In this document: positions 8,817 through 16,847 of the stretch, in pieces
How positions within the stretch are numbered: position 1 is the first letter of the stretch
Layout: each line of letters starts with the position of its first letter
Assembly (NCBI RefSeq): GCF_027853245.1
Contig: NZ_JAPTZM010000004.1
Reading direction: 5' to 3' (one strand)
Length of the DNA: 64,000 nt
Source: Atlantibacter subterraneus
Lineage (GTDB): Bacteria; Pseudomonadota; Gammaproteobacteria; Enterobacterales; Enterobacteriaceae
Notes under the pieces: generated by a model
Told to the model about the DNA's origin: nothing
What the model saw: only the letters and a program-made list of their open reading frames with translations
Database searches by the model: none
Translations under genes and position numbers: made by a program

Positions 8817-9248
8817 TTAATTTTTAAGGGTGTAATCCAGCGTAATCTCAGCATTGAGCACTTTAGAAACCGGGCAGCCTTCTTTGGCTTTCTGGATGAT
8901 TTCGTCGAATTCATTTTTATCGACGCCCGGCACAGAAACTTCACTGGTCAGCGCGACTTTAGTGATTTCGAAACCACCGCCCGCTTTATCCAGCGAGACC
9001 ACGGCTTTGGTATCAATAGACTGCGCTTTATGCCCCGCCTCGCCCAACATAAGCGAAAGCGCCATTGAGAAACAAGCCGCGTGCGCCGCGCCAATCAATT
9101 CTTCCGGGTTGGTGCCTTTTGCGCCTTCGAAACGGGTATTAAAGCCGTAAGGCTGTTGGCTCAGCACTCCGCTCTCGGTGGTGACGGTGCCTTTACCGCT
9201 TTTGATATCGCCTTCCCAGTGTGCCTGACCGCTTTTTTGAATCGTCAT
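8817..9248 (-). CDS. osmC: OsmC, peroxiredoxin induced by osmotic stress
   Basis: Thiol-dependent organic hydroperoxide reductase of the OsmC/Ohr fold, cytoplasmic, 143 residues as in E. coli. Two conserved redox cysteines are visible: 'HAACFSMALSLML' (about residue 60) and 'EGCPVSKVL' (about 125). Starts MTIQKSGQAHWEGDIKSGKG. In E. coli osmC lies elsewhere (near bdm), so its place between fumD and pykF is a rearrangement relative to K-12. A sigma-S-like -10 lies close upstream. Confidence 0.95.
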   Translation of the reverse strand: MTIQKSGQAHWEGDIKSGKGTVTTESGVLSQQPYGFNTRFEGAKGTNPEELIGAAHAACFSMALSLMLGEAGHKAQSIDTKAVVSLDKAGGGFEITKVALTSEVSVPGVDKNEFDEIIQKAKEGCPVSKVLNAEITLDYTLKN

Positions 9249-9278
9249 CGTTACTCTCCTGTTTCGGGAACAAAGCCT

Positions 9279-9287
9279 AAGTATAGG
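9279..9287 (-). promoter_or_regulatory. osmC promoter, sigma-S-like -10
   Basis: On the minus strand TCTATACTTAGG fits the stationary-phase sigma consensus (KCTAYRCTTAA). It would start transcription about 25 bp before the osmC ATG. E. coli osmC is sigma-S dependent. Confidence 0.6.
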
Positions 9288-9422
9288 AAAGATTAGCTAA
9301 CCTGCCGGAGATGACGGGATGATGATGGGTCGATTAAATACGGAACAGATAAATCAATATTGTCAGTTTTTCTTCCGCTTTTAAGCGGCTAGATTGAAAG
9401 CGTTCCCGAATGAGGAGAAACC

Positions 9423-9569
9423 ATGATGATTGAACACTATCTGCAAAACCTGAAACAGGTCTGGGCTAGCGAGCCCCGTCGCCACTCCCCCTCGCCTTTT
9501 TATTTGTCCCCCGAGCAGCGGATCCGCATTTTAAGAGAATTGCTGTGCCCGGTCTCTAAAGCCAAATAA
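9423..9569 (+). CDS. Unrecognised 48-residue protein
   Basis: A 48-codon gene with a strong ribosome site (gaggagaaacc) five to eight bases before tandem ATGs at 9423 and 9426. The product starts MMIEHYLQNLKQVWASEPRR and ends CPVSKAK: a short basic, partly helical protein with tryptophan, a proline-rich middle and no membrane segment. I do not recognise it. It is divergent from osmC and followed by a hairpin. Codon use is ordinary for the host. The strong start signal is the main reason to call it. Confidence 0.65.
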   Translation: MMIEHYLQNLKQVWASEPRRHSPSPFYLSPEQRIRILRELLCPVSKAK

Positions 9570-9579
9570 TGCGCAAATC

Positions 9580-9603
9580 AGACGCATCTCTCCGGGTGCG
9601 TCT
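9580..9603 (+). terminator. Hairpin after the 48-codon gene
   Basis: 7-bp stem AGACGCA / TGCGTCT, 10 bp past the stop codon, followed by ATAAAT rather than a T-run. Confidence 0.4.
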
Positions 9604-9779
9604 ATAAATCGCCGGCTTAAAGATTTATTTCCTGTCCCCACTGAGCCGCAATGAGCGATCGATCACACTCTTATTAACAAAGTTTATTCAAACGCAACGT
9701 GTCGATAACAGTTGATTGTGAAACTGCCTGAAAAATTTATGAAACAGCGTTTTTATTTTCCTTCCTGCTGCGTTTGCCT

Positions 9780-9785
9780 TATACT
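9780..9785 (+). promoter_or_regulatory. pykF promoter -10
   Basis: TATACT located just upstream of a Cra box, about 235 bp before pykF. The -35 is poor. The arrangement (repressor site just past -10) suits Cra repression. Confidence 0.55.
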
Positions 9786-9800
9786 AGCGCCGTTTCTAAC

Positions 9801-9815
9801 TTGAATGGTTTCAGC
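9801..9815 (+). promoter_or_regulatory. Cra (FruR) box of pykF
   Basis: TTGAATGGTTTCAGC, the Cra consensus form TGAAtn(n)TTCA as in the E. coli pykF promoter, where Cra represses when fructose phosphates are low. Confidence 0.75.
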
Positions 9816-9863
9816 ATATTGGACGGCCTCAAATCTTATAATGAATTTGCCTACCTTTTCCTG

Positions 9864-9877
9864 GCTGAAACTTCAGC
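9864..9877 (+). promoter_or_regulatory. Second Cra-like palindrome upstream of pykF
   Basis: GCTGAAACTTCAGC is a near-perfect palindrome resembling a Cra site, 49 bp downstream of the first. A role is inferred from sequence only. Confidence 0.35.
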
Positions 9878-10020
9878 ATACATTCCTCTGCACGCTTTTT
9901 TGATGTCACCTATTCTTATACGGTGCCACCAGCGCTTTAAAACACCTGATTCCGCCCATGGCATACGATGCTGTGGGGTAAAAATCCCTTATCCTTCTCA
10001 ACGTTAAGATTAAAACTGTC

Positions 10021-11433
10021 ATGAAAAAGACCAAAATTGTTTGCACCATCGGCCCGAAAACCGAATCTGAAGAGATGCTGTCCAAAATGCTCGACGCGGG
10101 CATGAACGTGATGCGTCTTAACTTCTCCCACGGTGACTATGACGAGCATGGCCAGCGCATCAAAAACCTGCGCAACGTGATGGCTAAAACCGGCAAGAAA
10201 GCAGCCATTCTGCTGGATACCAAAGGTCCGGAAATTCGTACCATCAAACTGGAAGGCGGCAACGACGTTTCGCTGAAAGCGGGCCAGACCTTCACCTTCA
10301 CCACTGACAAAACCGTTGTCGGCAACAGTGAGACCGTTGCGGTTACCTATGAAGGCTTCACCAACGACCTGAGCGTCGGTAACACCGTACTGGTGGACGA
10401 TGGCCTGATTGGTATGGAAGTGACGGCTATCGAAGGCAACAAGGTTATCTGTAAGGTTCTGAACAACGGCGACCTGGGCGAAAACAAAGGCGTTAACCTG
10501 CCTGGCGTTTCTATCGCTCTGCCGGCGCTGGCTGAGAAAGACAAAAAAGACCTGATCTTCGGTTGCGAGCAAGGCGTTGATTTCGTTGCGGCATCCTTTA
10601 TCCGTAAGCGTTCCGACGTAGAAGAAATTCGCGCCCACCTGAAAGCCAACGGCGGCGAAGCTATCCAGATCATCTCCAAAATCGAAAACCAGGAAGGCCT
10701 GAACAACTTCGACGAAATCCTCGAAGCGTCTGACGGCATCATGGTTGCGCGTGGCGACCTGGGCGTTGAAATCCCGGTTGAAGAAGTGATCTTCGCCCAG
10801 AAGATGATGATCGAGAAATGCGTGCGCGCCCGTAAAGTGGTGATCACCGCGACCCAGATGCTGGACTCGATGATCAAAAACCCGCGTCCGACCCGCGCAG
10901 AAGCCGGTGACGTGGCGAACGCCATCATCGACGGCACCGATGCCGTGATGCTGTCTGGCGAATCCGCCAAAGGTAAATACCCGCTGGAAGCGGTCACCAT
11001 CATGGCGACCATCTGCGAGCGTACCGATCGCGTGATGCAGAGCCGTCTGGACAACCATAACGGCAACCGTAAACTGCGCATCACCGAGGCCGTGTGCCGT
11101 GGCGCGGTTGAAACCGCGGAAAATCTGGAAGCCAACCTGATTGTTGTAGCAACCCAGGGCGGTAAATCCGCTAAAGCGGTCCGCAAATACTTCCCGAACG
11201 CCACCATCCTGGCACTCACCACCAACGAAATCACCGCCCGTCAGCTGGTGCTGAGCAAAGGCGTGGTTACGCAGCTGGTGAAAGAGATCGCGTCTACCGA
11301 TGATTTCTATCGTCTGGGTAAAGAAGCGGCGCTGGAAAGCGGCCTGGCGAATAAAGGCGATGTGGTGGTAATGGTATCCGGCGCGCTGGTTCCGAGCGGC
11401 ACAACCAATACTGCATCGGTACACGTTCTTTAA
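10021..11433 (+). CDS. pykF: Pyruvate kinase I
   Basis: Converts phosphoenolpyruvate and ADP to pyruvate and ATP; the type I enzyme is activated by fructose 1,6-bisphosphate. 470 residues, E. coli length. Starts MKKTKIVCTIGPKTESEEML. The (beta/alpha)8 barrel spans about 1-70 and 171-345, the B domain about 71-170, and the C-terminal effector domain about 346-470. The active-site region 'ISKIENQEGLNNFDEI' and the metal-binding 'MVARGDLGVE' are visible. Codon use is that of a highly expressed gene. Cra sites upstream; own terminator. Confidence 0.98.
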   Translation: MKKTKIVCTIGPKTESEEMLSKMLDAGMNVMRLNFSHGDYDEHGQRIKNLRNVMAKTGKKAAILLDTKGPEIRTIKLEGGNDVSLKAGQTFTFTTDKTVVGNSETVAVTYEGFTNDLSVGNTVLVDDGLIGMEVTAIEGNKVICKVLNNGDLGENKGVNLPGVSIALPALAEKDKKDLIFGCEQGVDFVAASFIRKRSDVEEIRAHLKANGGEAIQIISKIENQEGLNNFDEILEASDGIMVARGDLGVEIPVEEVIFAQKMMIEKCVRARKVVITATQMLDSMIKNPRPTRAEAGDVANAIIDGTDAVMLSGESAKGKYPLEAVTIMATICERTDRVMQSRLDNHNGNRKLRITEAVCRGAVETAENLEANLIVVATQGGKSAKAVRKYFPNATILALTTNEITARQLVLSKGVVTQLVKEIASTDDFYRLGKEAALESGLANKGDVVVMVSGALVPSGTTNTASVHVL

Positions 11434-11456
11434 TTAAAAACGTTAATTAATGCGTT

Positions 11457-11484
11457 AAAAAAGCACCTTCGGGTGCTTTTTTTA
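11457..11484 (+). terminator. Rho-independent terminator after pykF
   Basis: AAGCACC / GGTGCTT stem with a TTCG tetraloop, A-run before and T-run after. Confidence 0.92.
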
Positions 11485-11666
11485 TTTTCGCCATTAGCCA
11501 AATTAAATAAAAAATCAAATCGGATTGAGCTATTCAACAGAACAAAAATCTAAGATGAATCCGATGAAAAAAGACTGTTTTAACACACTTTTTTTAACAG
11601 AACAGAGAAATTCGCTGGTTCTTTGAGCGAACGATCAAAATTAAGTGGATTCTCATCAAAAAAATA

Positions 11667-11696
11667 TTCTCAACCTAAAAAAGTTTGTGTAATACT
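11667..11696 (+). promoter_or_regulatory. lpp promoter
   Basis: The AT-rich stretch ending in AATACT (-10, 11691-11696) and the following leader to the ATG are almost base for base the E. coli lpp promoter and leader. The -35 lies near 11667-11673. Confidence 0.85.
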
Positions 11697-11740
11697 TGTA
11701 ACGCTACATGGAGATTAACTCAATCTAGAGGGTATTAATA

Positions 11741-11977
11741 ATGAATCGTACTAAACTGGTACTGGGCGCGGTAATCCTGGGTTCTACTCTGCTGGCTGGT
11801 TGCTCCAGCAACGCTAAAATCGATCAGCTGTCTTCTGACGTTCAGACTCTGAACGCTAAAGTTGACCAGCTGAGCAACGACGTGAACGCAATGCGTTCCG
11901 ACGTTCAGGCTGCTAAAGACGACGCAGCTCGCGCTAACCAGCGTCTGGACAACCAGGCTACTAAATACCGTAAGTAA
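11741..11977 (+). CDS. lpp: Lpp, Braun (murein) lipoprotein
   Basis: The most abundant outer-membrane lipoprotein; its trimeric coiled coil links outer membrane to peptidoglycan. 78 residues. Type II signal peptide MNRTKLVLGAVILGSTLLAG, with the lipid-modified cysteine at 21, then heptad repeats (DQLSSDVQTLNAKVDQLSND) and C-terminal YRK, whose final lysine is joined to meso-diaminopimelate by L,D-transpeptidases. One of these, ldtE, lies next door in the convergent orientation. Strong ribosome site and extreme codon bias. Confidence 0.99.
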   Translation: MNRTKLVLGAVILGSTLLAGCSSNAKIDQLSSDVQTLNAKVDQLSNDVNAMRSDVQAAKDDAARANQRLDNQATKYRK

Positions 11978-11993
11978 TAGTACCTGTGTTAAG

Positions 11994-12022
11994 AATGGCG
12001 CACATTGTGCGCCATTTTTTTT
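11994..12022 (+). terminator. Rho-independent terminator after lpp
   Basis: 10-bp stem AATGGCGCAC / GTGCGCCATT with a 3-base loop followed by eight T. Confidence 0.93.
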
Positions 12023-12041
12023 GCCCTTCTTTTACGCCCCG

Positions 12042-13091
12042 TTACTGCATCACCACGCCGTTTTGCCCACTTACTAACGTAATGTCCTGCTGAGGTTTCA
12101 CCGCGTCCTGTGGCTGCGCTTTAACGCTCTGAATCGGTGCTACCGGCGTCAAGCCTGACGGCTGGCTCTTCATGCCGCTGACGTCCACGGGGTAACCCGC
12201 TCGCCGGGTGATGGCATTATCCACCGCCATGCTGTCGGTACGCCCGTCATCGATGAACTGTCCAAAGGCGGCGTTGATAGCGATAGGCAGGGTTTGCGGA
12301 TTATCCCAGTCATTTTTCGACAGCGGCTGGTGCACTTCAACATAGCGTTTGCCGTCCGGCTCGACGCTGTACTTCACTGGCTCATCGATAATCTGCACGC
12401 GAGTCCCCCAGGCCGCCTGGCTAAACAGCGCTTTGATATCCGGCGCACGCATGCGGATACAGCCGGAGCTAACCCGCATCCCGATGCTGCTGCGCACGTT
12501 GGTGCCGTGGATCAGATACTCACCGCCGCCCTGTTCCAGACGCAGCGCGAAGCGCCCTAACGGGTTATTTGGCCCGGCAGGCACCACGGCAGGCAGTTTG
12601 ATGCCCTGCGCCAGCGAGCGCGCCCGAATATTGGCGGTCGGCGTCCAGGTCGGATTAGGGATTTTCTGGCTGATGCGGGTAACCATCACCGGGGTTTCAC
12701 GCCCCAGTTGACCAATTCCCAGCGGGTAGACCTCGACCCGATTCTGCCCTGGCGGATAGTAGTAAAGCCGCAGCTCCGCCAGATTAATCACAATCCCCTC
12801 GCGCGGGGTATCCGGCAGGATCATTTGCGAGGGGATAATCAGCGGCGTGCCCGGTTTAGGCAGCCAGGGGTCGACGGTATTGTTGGCCTCAATCAGCGAC
12901 AGCACGCCGGTTTCAAACTTCTCGGCGATGTATTCGAGGCTTTTACCGTCATTGGGCACAACGTAGGTTTGGTTATGGCCAATGATGCGGCTGCCTGGCG
13001 GCGGCAGCGGATAATCCACGGCAAACGCCGCCTGTGAGGCACCCAGTAGTATTGATAGCGTTATTGGAGTTAAAGAGACCGTGCGTTTCAT
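12042..13091 (-). CDS. ldtE: LdtE (YnhG), L,D-transpeptidase
   Basis: Periplasmic L,D-transpeptidase (YkuD fold) that makes 3-3 cross-links in peptidoglycan. 349 residues, close to the E. coli length. Signal peptide at residues 1-24 (MKRTVSLTPITLSILLGASQ); LysM-like domain about 40-85; catalytic domain about 95-240 with 'HGTN' and 'SSGCIRM', the latter holding the nucleophilic cysteine. A low-complexity tail rich in Q, P and V (about 310-349). The start at 13091 is chosen by the signal peptide. Sits next to lpp, as in E. coli. Confidence 0.93.
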   Translation of the reverse strand: MKRTVSLTPITLSILLGASQAAFAVDYPLPPPGSRIIGHNQTYVVPNDGKSLEYIAEKFETGVLSLIEANNTVDPWLPKPGTPLIIPSQMILPDTPREGIVINLAELRLYYYPPGQNRVEVYPLGIGQLGRETPVMVTRISQKIPNPTWTPTANIRARSLAQGIKLPAVVPAGPNNPLGRFALRLEQGGGEYLIHGTNVRSSIGMRVSSGCIRMRAPDIKALFSQAAWGTRVQIIDEPVKYSVEPDGKRYVEVHQPLSKNDWDNPQTLPIAINAAFGQFIDDGRTDSMAVDNAITRRAGYPVDVSGMKSQPSGLTPVAPIQSVKAQPQDAVKPQQDITLVSGQNGVVMQ

Positions 13092-13141
13092 ATAATTATT
13101 TCCTGTGTTCACCGACAGAACGCCGGAATGCTGAAAGAACA

Positions 13142-13161
13142 CGAGGCGACTCATCGCCTCG
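13142..13161 (-). terminator. Hairpin downstream of sufE
   Basis: 8-bp perfect stem CGAGGCGA / TCGCCTCG with a 4-base loop, past the last suf gene and before ldtE. Followed on the minus strand by TGTTCTTTC, a weak T-run. Confidence 0.5.
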
Positions 13162-13191
13162 CATAACAGGATGAAAGCAATCTCTTTGAGT

Positions 13192-13608
13192 TTAGCTAAG
13201 TTCTGCGGCCCTGGCGCGAATTGCGCGGATCATCGCTTCAAGACCCTGCGAGCGCGACGGGGTGAGATGTTGCGTCAGCGCCATTTGTTGAAACCACGGG
13301 CGCACGTCAAAGGCGACGATGTCCTGGGCGGTCATCTGCTGATACAGCGCGAAGACCACCGCAATCAGCCCTTTAACGATGGCGGCATCGCTGTCGCCCT
13401 GCAATTCGATGACACCGTCGTCGCGCTGATTCAGCACAATCCACACCTGGCTCTGGCAGCCCTGAATTTTATTTTCCGCGCGGTGCGCCTCATCGCTGAG
13501 CACCGGCAAACGCTGGCCCAGTTCAATGATGTAGAGATACTTCTCTTCCCAGTTGGCGCAGCGATTGAAGTTGCGCAGCAGTTTTTCACGTTCCGGCAAT
13601 GTTGCCAT
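13192..13608 (-). CDS. sufE: SufE, sulfur acceptor for SufS
   Basis: Accepts persulfide sulfur from SufS and passes it to the SufBCD scaffold under oxidative stress or iron limitation. 138 residues, cytoplasmic. The acceptor cysteine is in 'NKIQGCQSQVW' (about residue 51). Last gene of the leftward suf operon, 13 bp after sufS. Confidence 0.96.
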   Translation of the reverse strand: MATLPEREKLLRNFNRCANWEEKYLYIIELGQRLPVLSDEAHRAENKIQGCQSQVWIVLNQRDDGVIELQGDSDAAIVKGLIAVVFALYQQMTAQDIVAFDVRPWFQQMALTQHLTPSRSQGLEAMIRAIRARAAELS

Positions 13609-13621
13609 CAGAATCTCCCTG

Positions 13622-14842
13622 TTAGCCCAACAGACGATGGATGCGGATTAGCCCCGCCACCAGCCTGTCGACCTCTTCTTCAGTGTTGTACATCGCCAGC
13701 GACGCGCGGCACATCGCCGGTACGCCGTAAAAATCCATCAGCGGCATGGCGCAGTGGTGGCCGGTGCGCACCGCAACGCCATAGTTATCTAAAAAGCTCC
13801 CGACGTCATAGGCGTGATGCTTCCCAAGATTAAAGGCAATTACCCCAAGCCGCGACGCAGGGCCATACAGCGTGAGATCCGGCACCTTTGCGAGTTCATC
13901 AAGGGCGTAACGCATCAGCGTCTGTTCGTATTCGGAAATGTTCTCCAGGCCGATCTCCCCGACGTACTGGATCGCCGCGCCCAGGCCGATAATCCCGGCG
14001 GTATTCGGCGTCCCGGCTTCAAAGCGCCACGGGGCCGCCGTCCAGGTAGTGCCTTCGGTCAGGCTGACGGTAGCGATCATCGCCCCGCCCCCTTCCCACG
14101 GCGGCATGGCCTGCAAAATCTCTTCTTTCACGTACAGCACGCCGATGCCCGTCGGGCCGTAGAGCTTGTGGCCCGAGAACACGTAGAAATCGCAGCCCAG
14201 CGCCTTGACGTCAATGGGGTGATGCATCACCGCCTGAGCGCCGTCAATCAGCACTTTGACCCCCGACTGATGCGCCAGCTTAATCATTTCAGCGATCGGG
14301 TTTTCGGTGCCCAGCACGTTGGAAACCTGGGTAATGGCCAGCAGTTTGGTATTGGCGTCAATCAGCCCCGGCAGCCGCTCAAGCTGGAGCGTACCGTCCT
14401 GATTGAGCGGGATCACCCGCAGCTCTGCCCCGGTACGTTTGCACAGCATCTGCCACGGCACGATATTAGCGTGATGCTCCATGGTGGAGATGATGATGTT
14501 ATCCCCGGCGGAGACCGCGCTCATGCCCCAGCTATTGGCCACCAGGTTAATCCCCTCGGTGGTGCCGCGCACAAACACAATTTCTTCCGGCGATGCTGCG
14601 CCAATAAAGCGCGCCACCTGGCTGCGCACGTTTTCCATCCGCTCGGTGGCTTCGGCGCTCAGGGTATGGATGCCGCGATGCACCGCCGCGTAGCCGTGGC
14701 GATATAGTTCCGACTGCGCGTCAATCACCGCGTTGGGTTTCTGGGCGCTGGCGGCGCTGTCGAGATAGGCCAGCGGTTGCCCGTTGACTTCCCGGGTCAG
14801 CACCGGGAAATCGGCGCGGACCTGTTCAACGTTATAACTCAT
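13622..14842 (-). CDS. sufS: SufS, cysteine desulfurase
   Basis: PLP enzyme that removes sulfur from L-cysteine (group II; also selenocysteine lyase activity). 406 residues. The PLP lysine lies in 'FSGHKLYGPTGIG' (about 226) and the persulfide cysteine in 'VRTGHHCAMPLM' (about 364). Its ATG overlaps the end of sufD by 4 bp, indicating translational coupling. Confidence 0.97.
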   Translation of the reverse strand: MSYNVEQVRADFPVLTREVNGQPLAYLDSAASAQKPNAVIDAQSELYRHGYAAVHRGIHTLSAEATERMENVRSQVARFIGAASPEEIVFVRGTTEGINLVANSWGMSAVSAGDNIIISTMEHHANIVPWQMLCKRTGAELRVIPLNQDGTLQLERLPGLIDANTKLLAITQVSNVLGTENPIAEMIKLAHQSGVKVLIDGAQAVMHHPIDVKALGCDFYVFSGHKLYGPTGIGVLYVKEEILQAMPPWEGGGAMIATVSLTEGTTWTAAPWRFEAGTPNTAGIIGLGAAIQYVGEIGLENISEYEQTLMRYALDELAKVPDLTLYGPASRLGVIAFNLGKHHAYDVGSFLDNYGVAVRTGHHCAMPLMDFYGVPAMCRASLAMYNTEEEVDRLVAGLIRIHRLLG

Positions 14843-16110
14843 GCCTCACCTCCCAGGCGCTCCTCAATCCGGGCCAGCACCTGCTGTTTCACTACGTCAT
14901 CGGTTACCGACTCGGTCAGTTCGGCGGCGAAGGCGTAAATAATCATCTTCTGGGCCGAGATCTGGTCGATCCCGCGCGAGCGCAGATAGAACATCTGCTC
15001 GTCGTCGATGCGCCCGACGGTCGCGCCGTGGCTGCACTTAACGTCGTCTGCGTAAATCTCCAGTTGCGGCTTGGTATCCACTTCCGAAAGACGCCCCAAC
15101 AGCAGGTTGTTGTTGGTCATCTGTCCGTCGGTTTTCAGCGCATGCTTCGCGACCTTAATCAGGCCATTGAACACCGCTTTACCGCGATCCCTGGCGATGA
15201 CTTTATGCAGCTGACGGCTGTTGCAGTAGCCCTTGTTATGCTCCAGCCAGGTACGGCTGTCGCACACTTCGTTATTCACCGGCAGCGCCAGGCTATTGAC
15301 CCGCAGGGTGATGTTTTCGCCGTTGAGCTGGGTACTGGTATTGTGGCGCAGCACCGCGCCGCCCAGCAGGAAGCTGCTGCTCAGCACCGACGCGTCCTGC
15401 TCCAAAAGCAGATCGTTATGCGCGAAGTGGTGGCACACCGGGTTTTCAAACGCCAGCTTGTAGTGATGCAGCTGGCTGTTGGCACCGCCTTCAATGGTCA
15501 GGCGCGAACCGGTAAAGTGGCGCAGCGCATCAAGACTGACGTAGTGCTCATACACCGTTGCCTGCGCTCCGCTCTCCAGCACCAGATGGTGGCGGTAATG
15601 GGCGGTGCTGATCTCATCGCCATCGCGCCCGCTGCTGAGGTGCATTAACAGCAGCGGCTTCTCCGGCTGCTGGTTGCGCTTGACGCGAATATGGGTCACC
15701 GAGCGCGCCAGGCTTTCCGTGAGATGCAAAAACACTTCCGGCTGAACGGCGGGCGGCAGGCTGTCGCGCTGGTCGTTGATGGCGATTTCGAATCCGCTGT
15801 TGCTGGCGTCGTCGCTCAGCGATGGGTCATATTCGCCGTCAACGAACACCAGTTTGATTGCCTCTACTGGCAGGGCCAGACGCTGAACCTGAGCTATATC
15901 CACCGGCTGACGCGCCGGGGCGACGAAGTTGCGCTCCAGCAGGCCGTTCAACGGCGTATATTTCCAGTTTTCATGTTTACGGCCCGGCAGCCCTTCGCGC
16001 AGCAGCTGTTGCAGGTGCTCCTGCGCCTGGGGAGAGCGCGTTTCGCGTTCGGCCTCAAACAGGCGGTGCCATTGTTGCAGTGCGTTAGCGCTGTTCGGTA
16101 AGCCAGCCAT
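14839..16110 (-). CDS. sufD: SufD, Fe-S scaffold component
   Basis: Part of the SufBC2D scaffold complex for Fe-S cluster assembly; needed for iron acquisition. 423 residues, beta-helix fold paralogous to SufB. The C-terminal 'KCSHGATVGRIDDEQMFYLRSRG' carries the conserved SufB/SufD family histidine region. Start overlaps sufC by 26 bp; stop overlaps sufS. Confidence 0.96.
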   Translation of the reverse strand: MAGLPNSANALQQWHRLFEAERETRSPQAQEHLQQLLREGLPGRKHENWKYTPLNGLLERNFVAPARQPVDIAQVQRLALPVEAIKLVFVDGEYDPSLSDDASNSGFEIAINDQRDSLPPAVQPEVFLHLTESLARSVTHIRVKRNQQPEKPLLLMHLSSGRDGDEISTAHYRHHLVLESGAQATVYEHYVSLDALRHFTGSRLTIEGGANSQLHHYKLAFENPVCHHFAHNDLLLEQDASVLSSSFLLGGAVLRHNTSTQLNGENITLRVNSLALPVNNEVCDSRTWLEHNKGYCNSRQLHKVIARDRGKAVFNGLIKVAKHALKTDGQMTNNNLLLGRLSEVDTKPQLEIYADDVKCSHGATVGRIDDEQMFYLRSRGIDQISAQKMIIYAFAAELTESVTDDVVKQQVLARIEERLGGEA

Positions 16111-16831
16111 AGCCTTGCTCCTCCAGTTGTTTCACCAGGGTGAAATCGCCGGACTTCACGATGCGCCCCTGATAAAGCACGTGTACATAGTCAGGCTTGA
16201 TGTAATCAAGAATGCGCTGGTAGTGGGTCACAATGATGAACGAACGCTTGCCGTCGCGCAGGGCGTTAACGCCGTCGGCCACGATCTTCAGGGCGTCAAT
16301 GTCCAGCCCGGAGTCAGACTCATCCAGAATGCACAGATCCGGCTCCAGCACCGCCATTTGCAGGATGTCGTTACGCTTTTTCTCGCCACCGGAAAACCCG
16401 ACGTTAACCGAACGGGTCAACAAATCTTCCGGCATCTTCAGCAGCTTGATTTTTTCTTCCATCAAATCCTGGAAATCGAAGCGATCGAGCTCTTCCTGTC
16501 CACGATATTTACGCACCGCGTTCAGCGCGGTTTGCAGGAAGAACTGGTTGCTGACACCCGGGATCTCAACCGGATACTGAAACGCCATAAAAATGCCTTC
16601 CCCGGCGCGATCTTCCGGGTCCAGTTCCAGCAAGTCTTTGCCTTTGAAATGCACGTCGCCGCCGGTCACTTCATAGTCTTCCCGTCCCGCCAGGGTCGCC
16701 GACAGGGTGCTCTTCCCGGAACCGTTGGGCCCCATGATGGCGTGCACTTCGCCTGGCCGCACCTCAAGGGATAAACCACGCAGGATCTGCTTATCTTCAA
16801 CGCTAACTTCTAAATCTTTAATACTTAACAT
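16085..16831 (-). CDS. sufC: SufC, Fe-S scaffold ATPase
   Basis: ABC-type soluble ATPase of the SufBCD complex. 248 residues. Walker A GPNGSGKST (about 34-42), signature FSGGEKKRNDI, Walker B 'LCILDESDSGLD', and the H-loop 'IIVTHYQRIL'. The signature sequence SGGEKKR is that of SufC rather than of transport ATPases. 16 bp after sufB. Confidence 0.97.
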   Translation of the reverse strand: MLSIKDLEVSVEDKQILRGLSLEVRPGEVHAIMGPNGSGKSTLSATLAGREDYEVTGGDVHFKGKDLLELDPEDRAGEGIFMAFQYPVEIPGVSNQFFLQTALNAVRKYRGQEELDRFDFQDLMEEKIKLLKMPEDLLTRSVNVGFSGGEKKRNDILQMAVLEPDLCILDESDSGLDIDALKIVADGVNALRDGKRSFIIVTHYQRILDYIKPDYVHVLYQGRIVKSGDFTLVKQLEEQGYGWLTEQR

Positions 16832-16847
16832 TTCGTATCCTTATGGC

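Noticed and set aside
8732..8944. 70-codon minus-strand frame overlapping osmC and fumD
   Set aside because: Out-of-frame shadow of the osmC 3' end.
9937..11424. 495-codon open frame opposite pykF
   Set aside because: Antisense shadow; phenylalanine/histidine-rich reverse-frame composition and no ribosome site.
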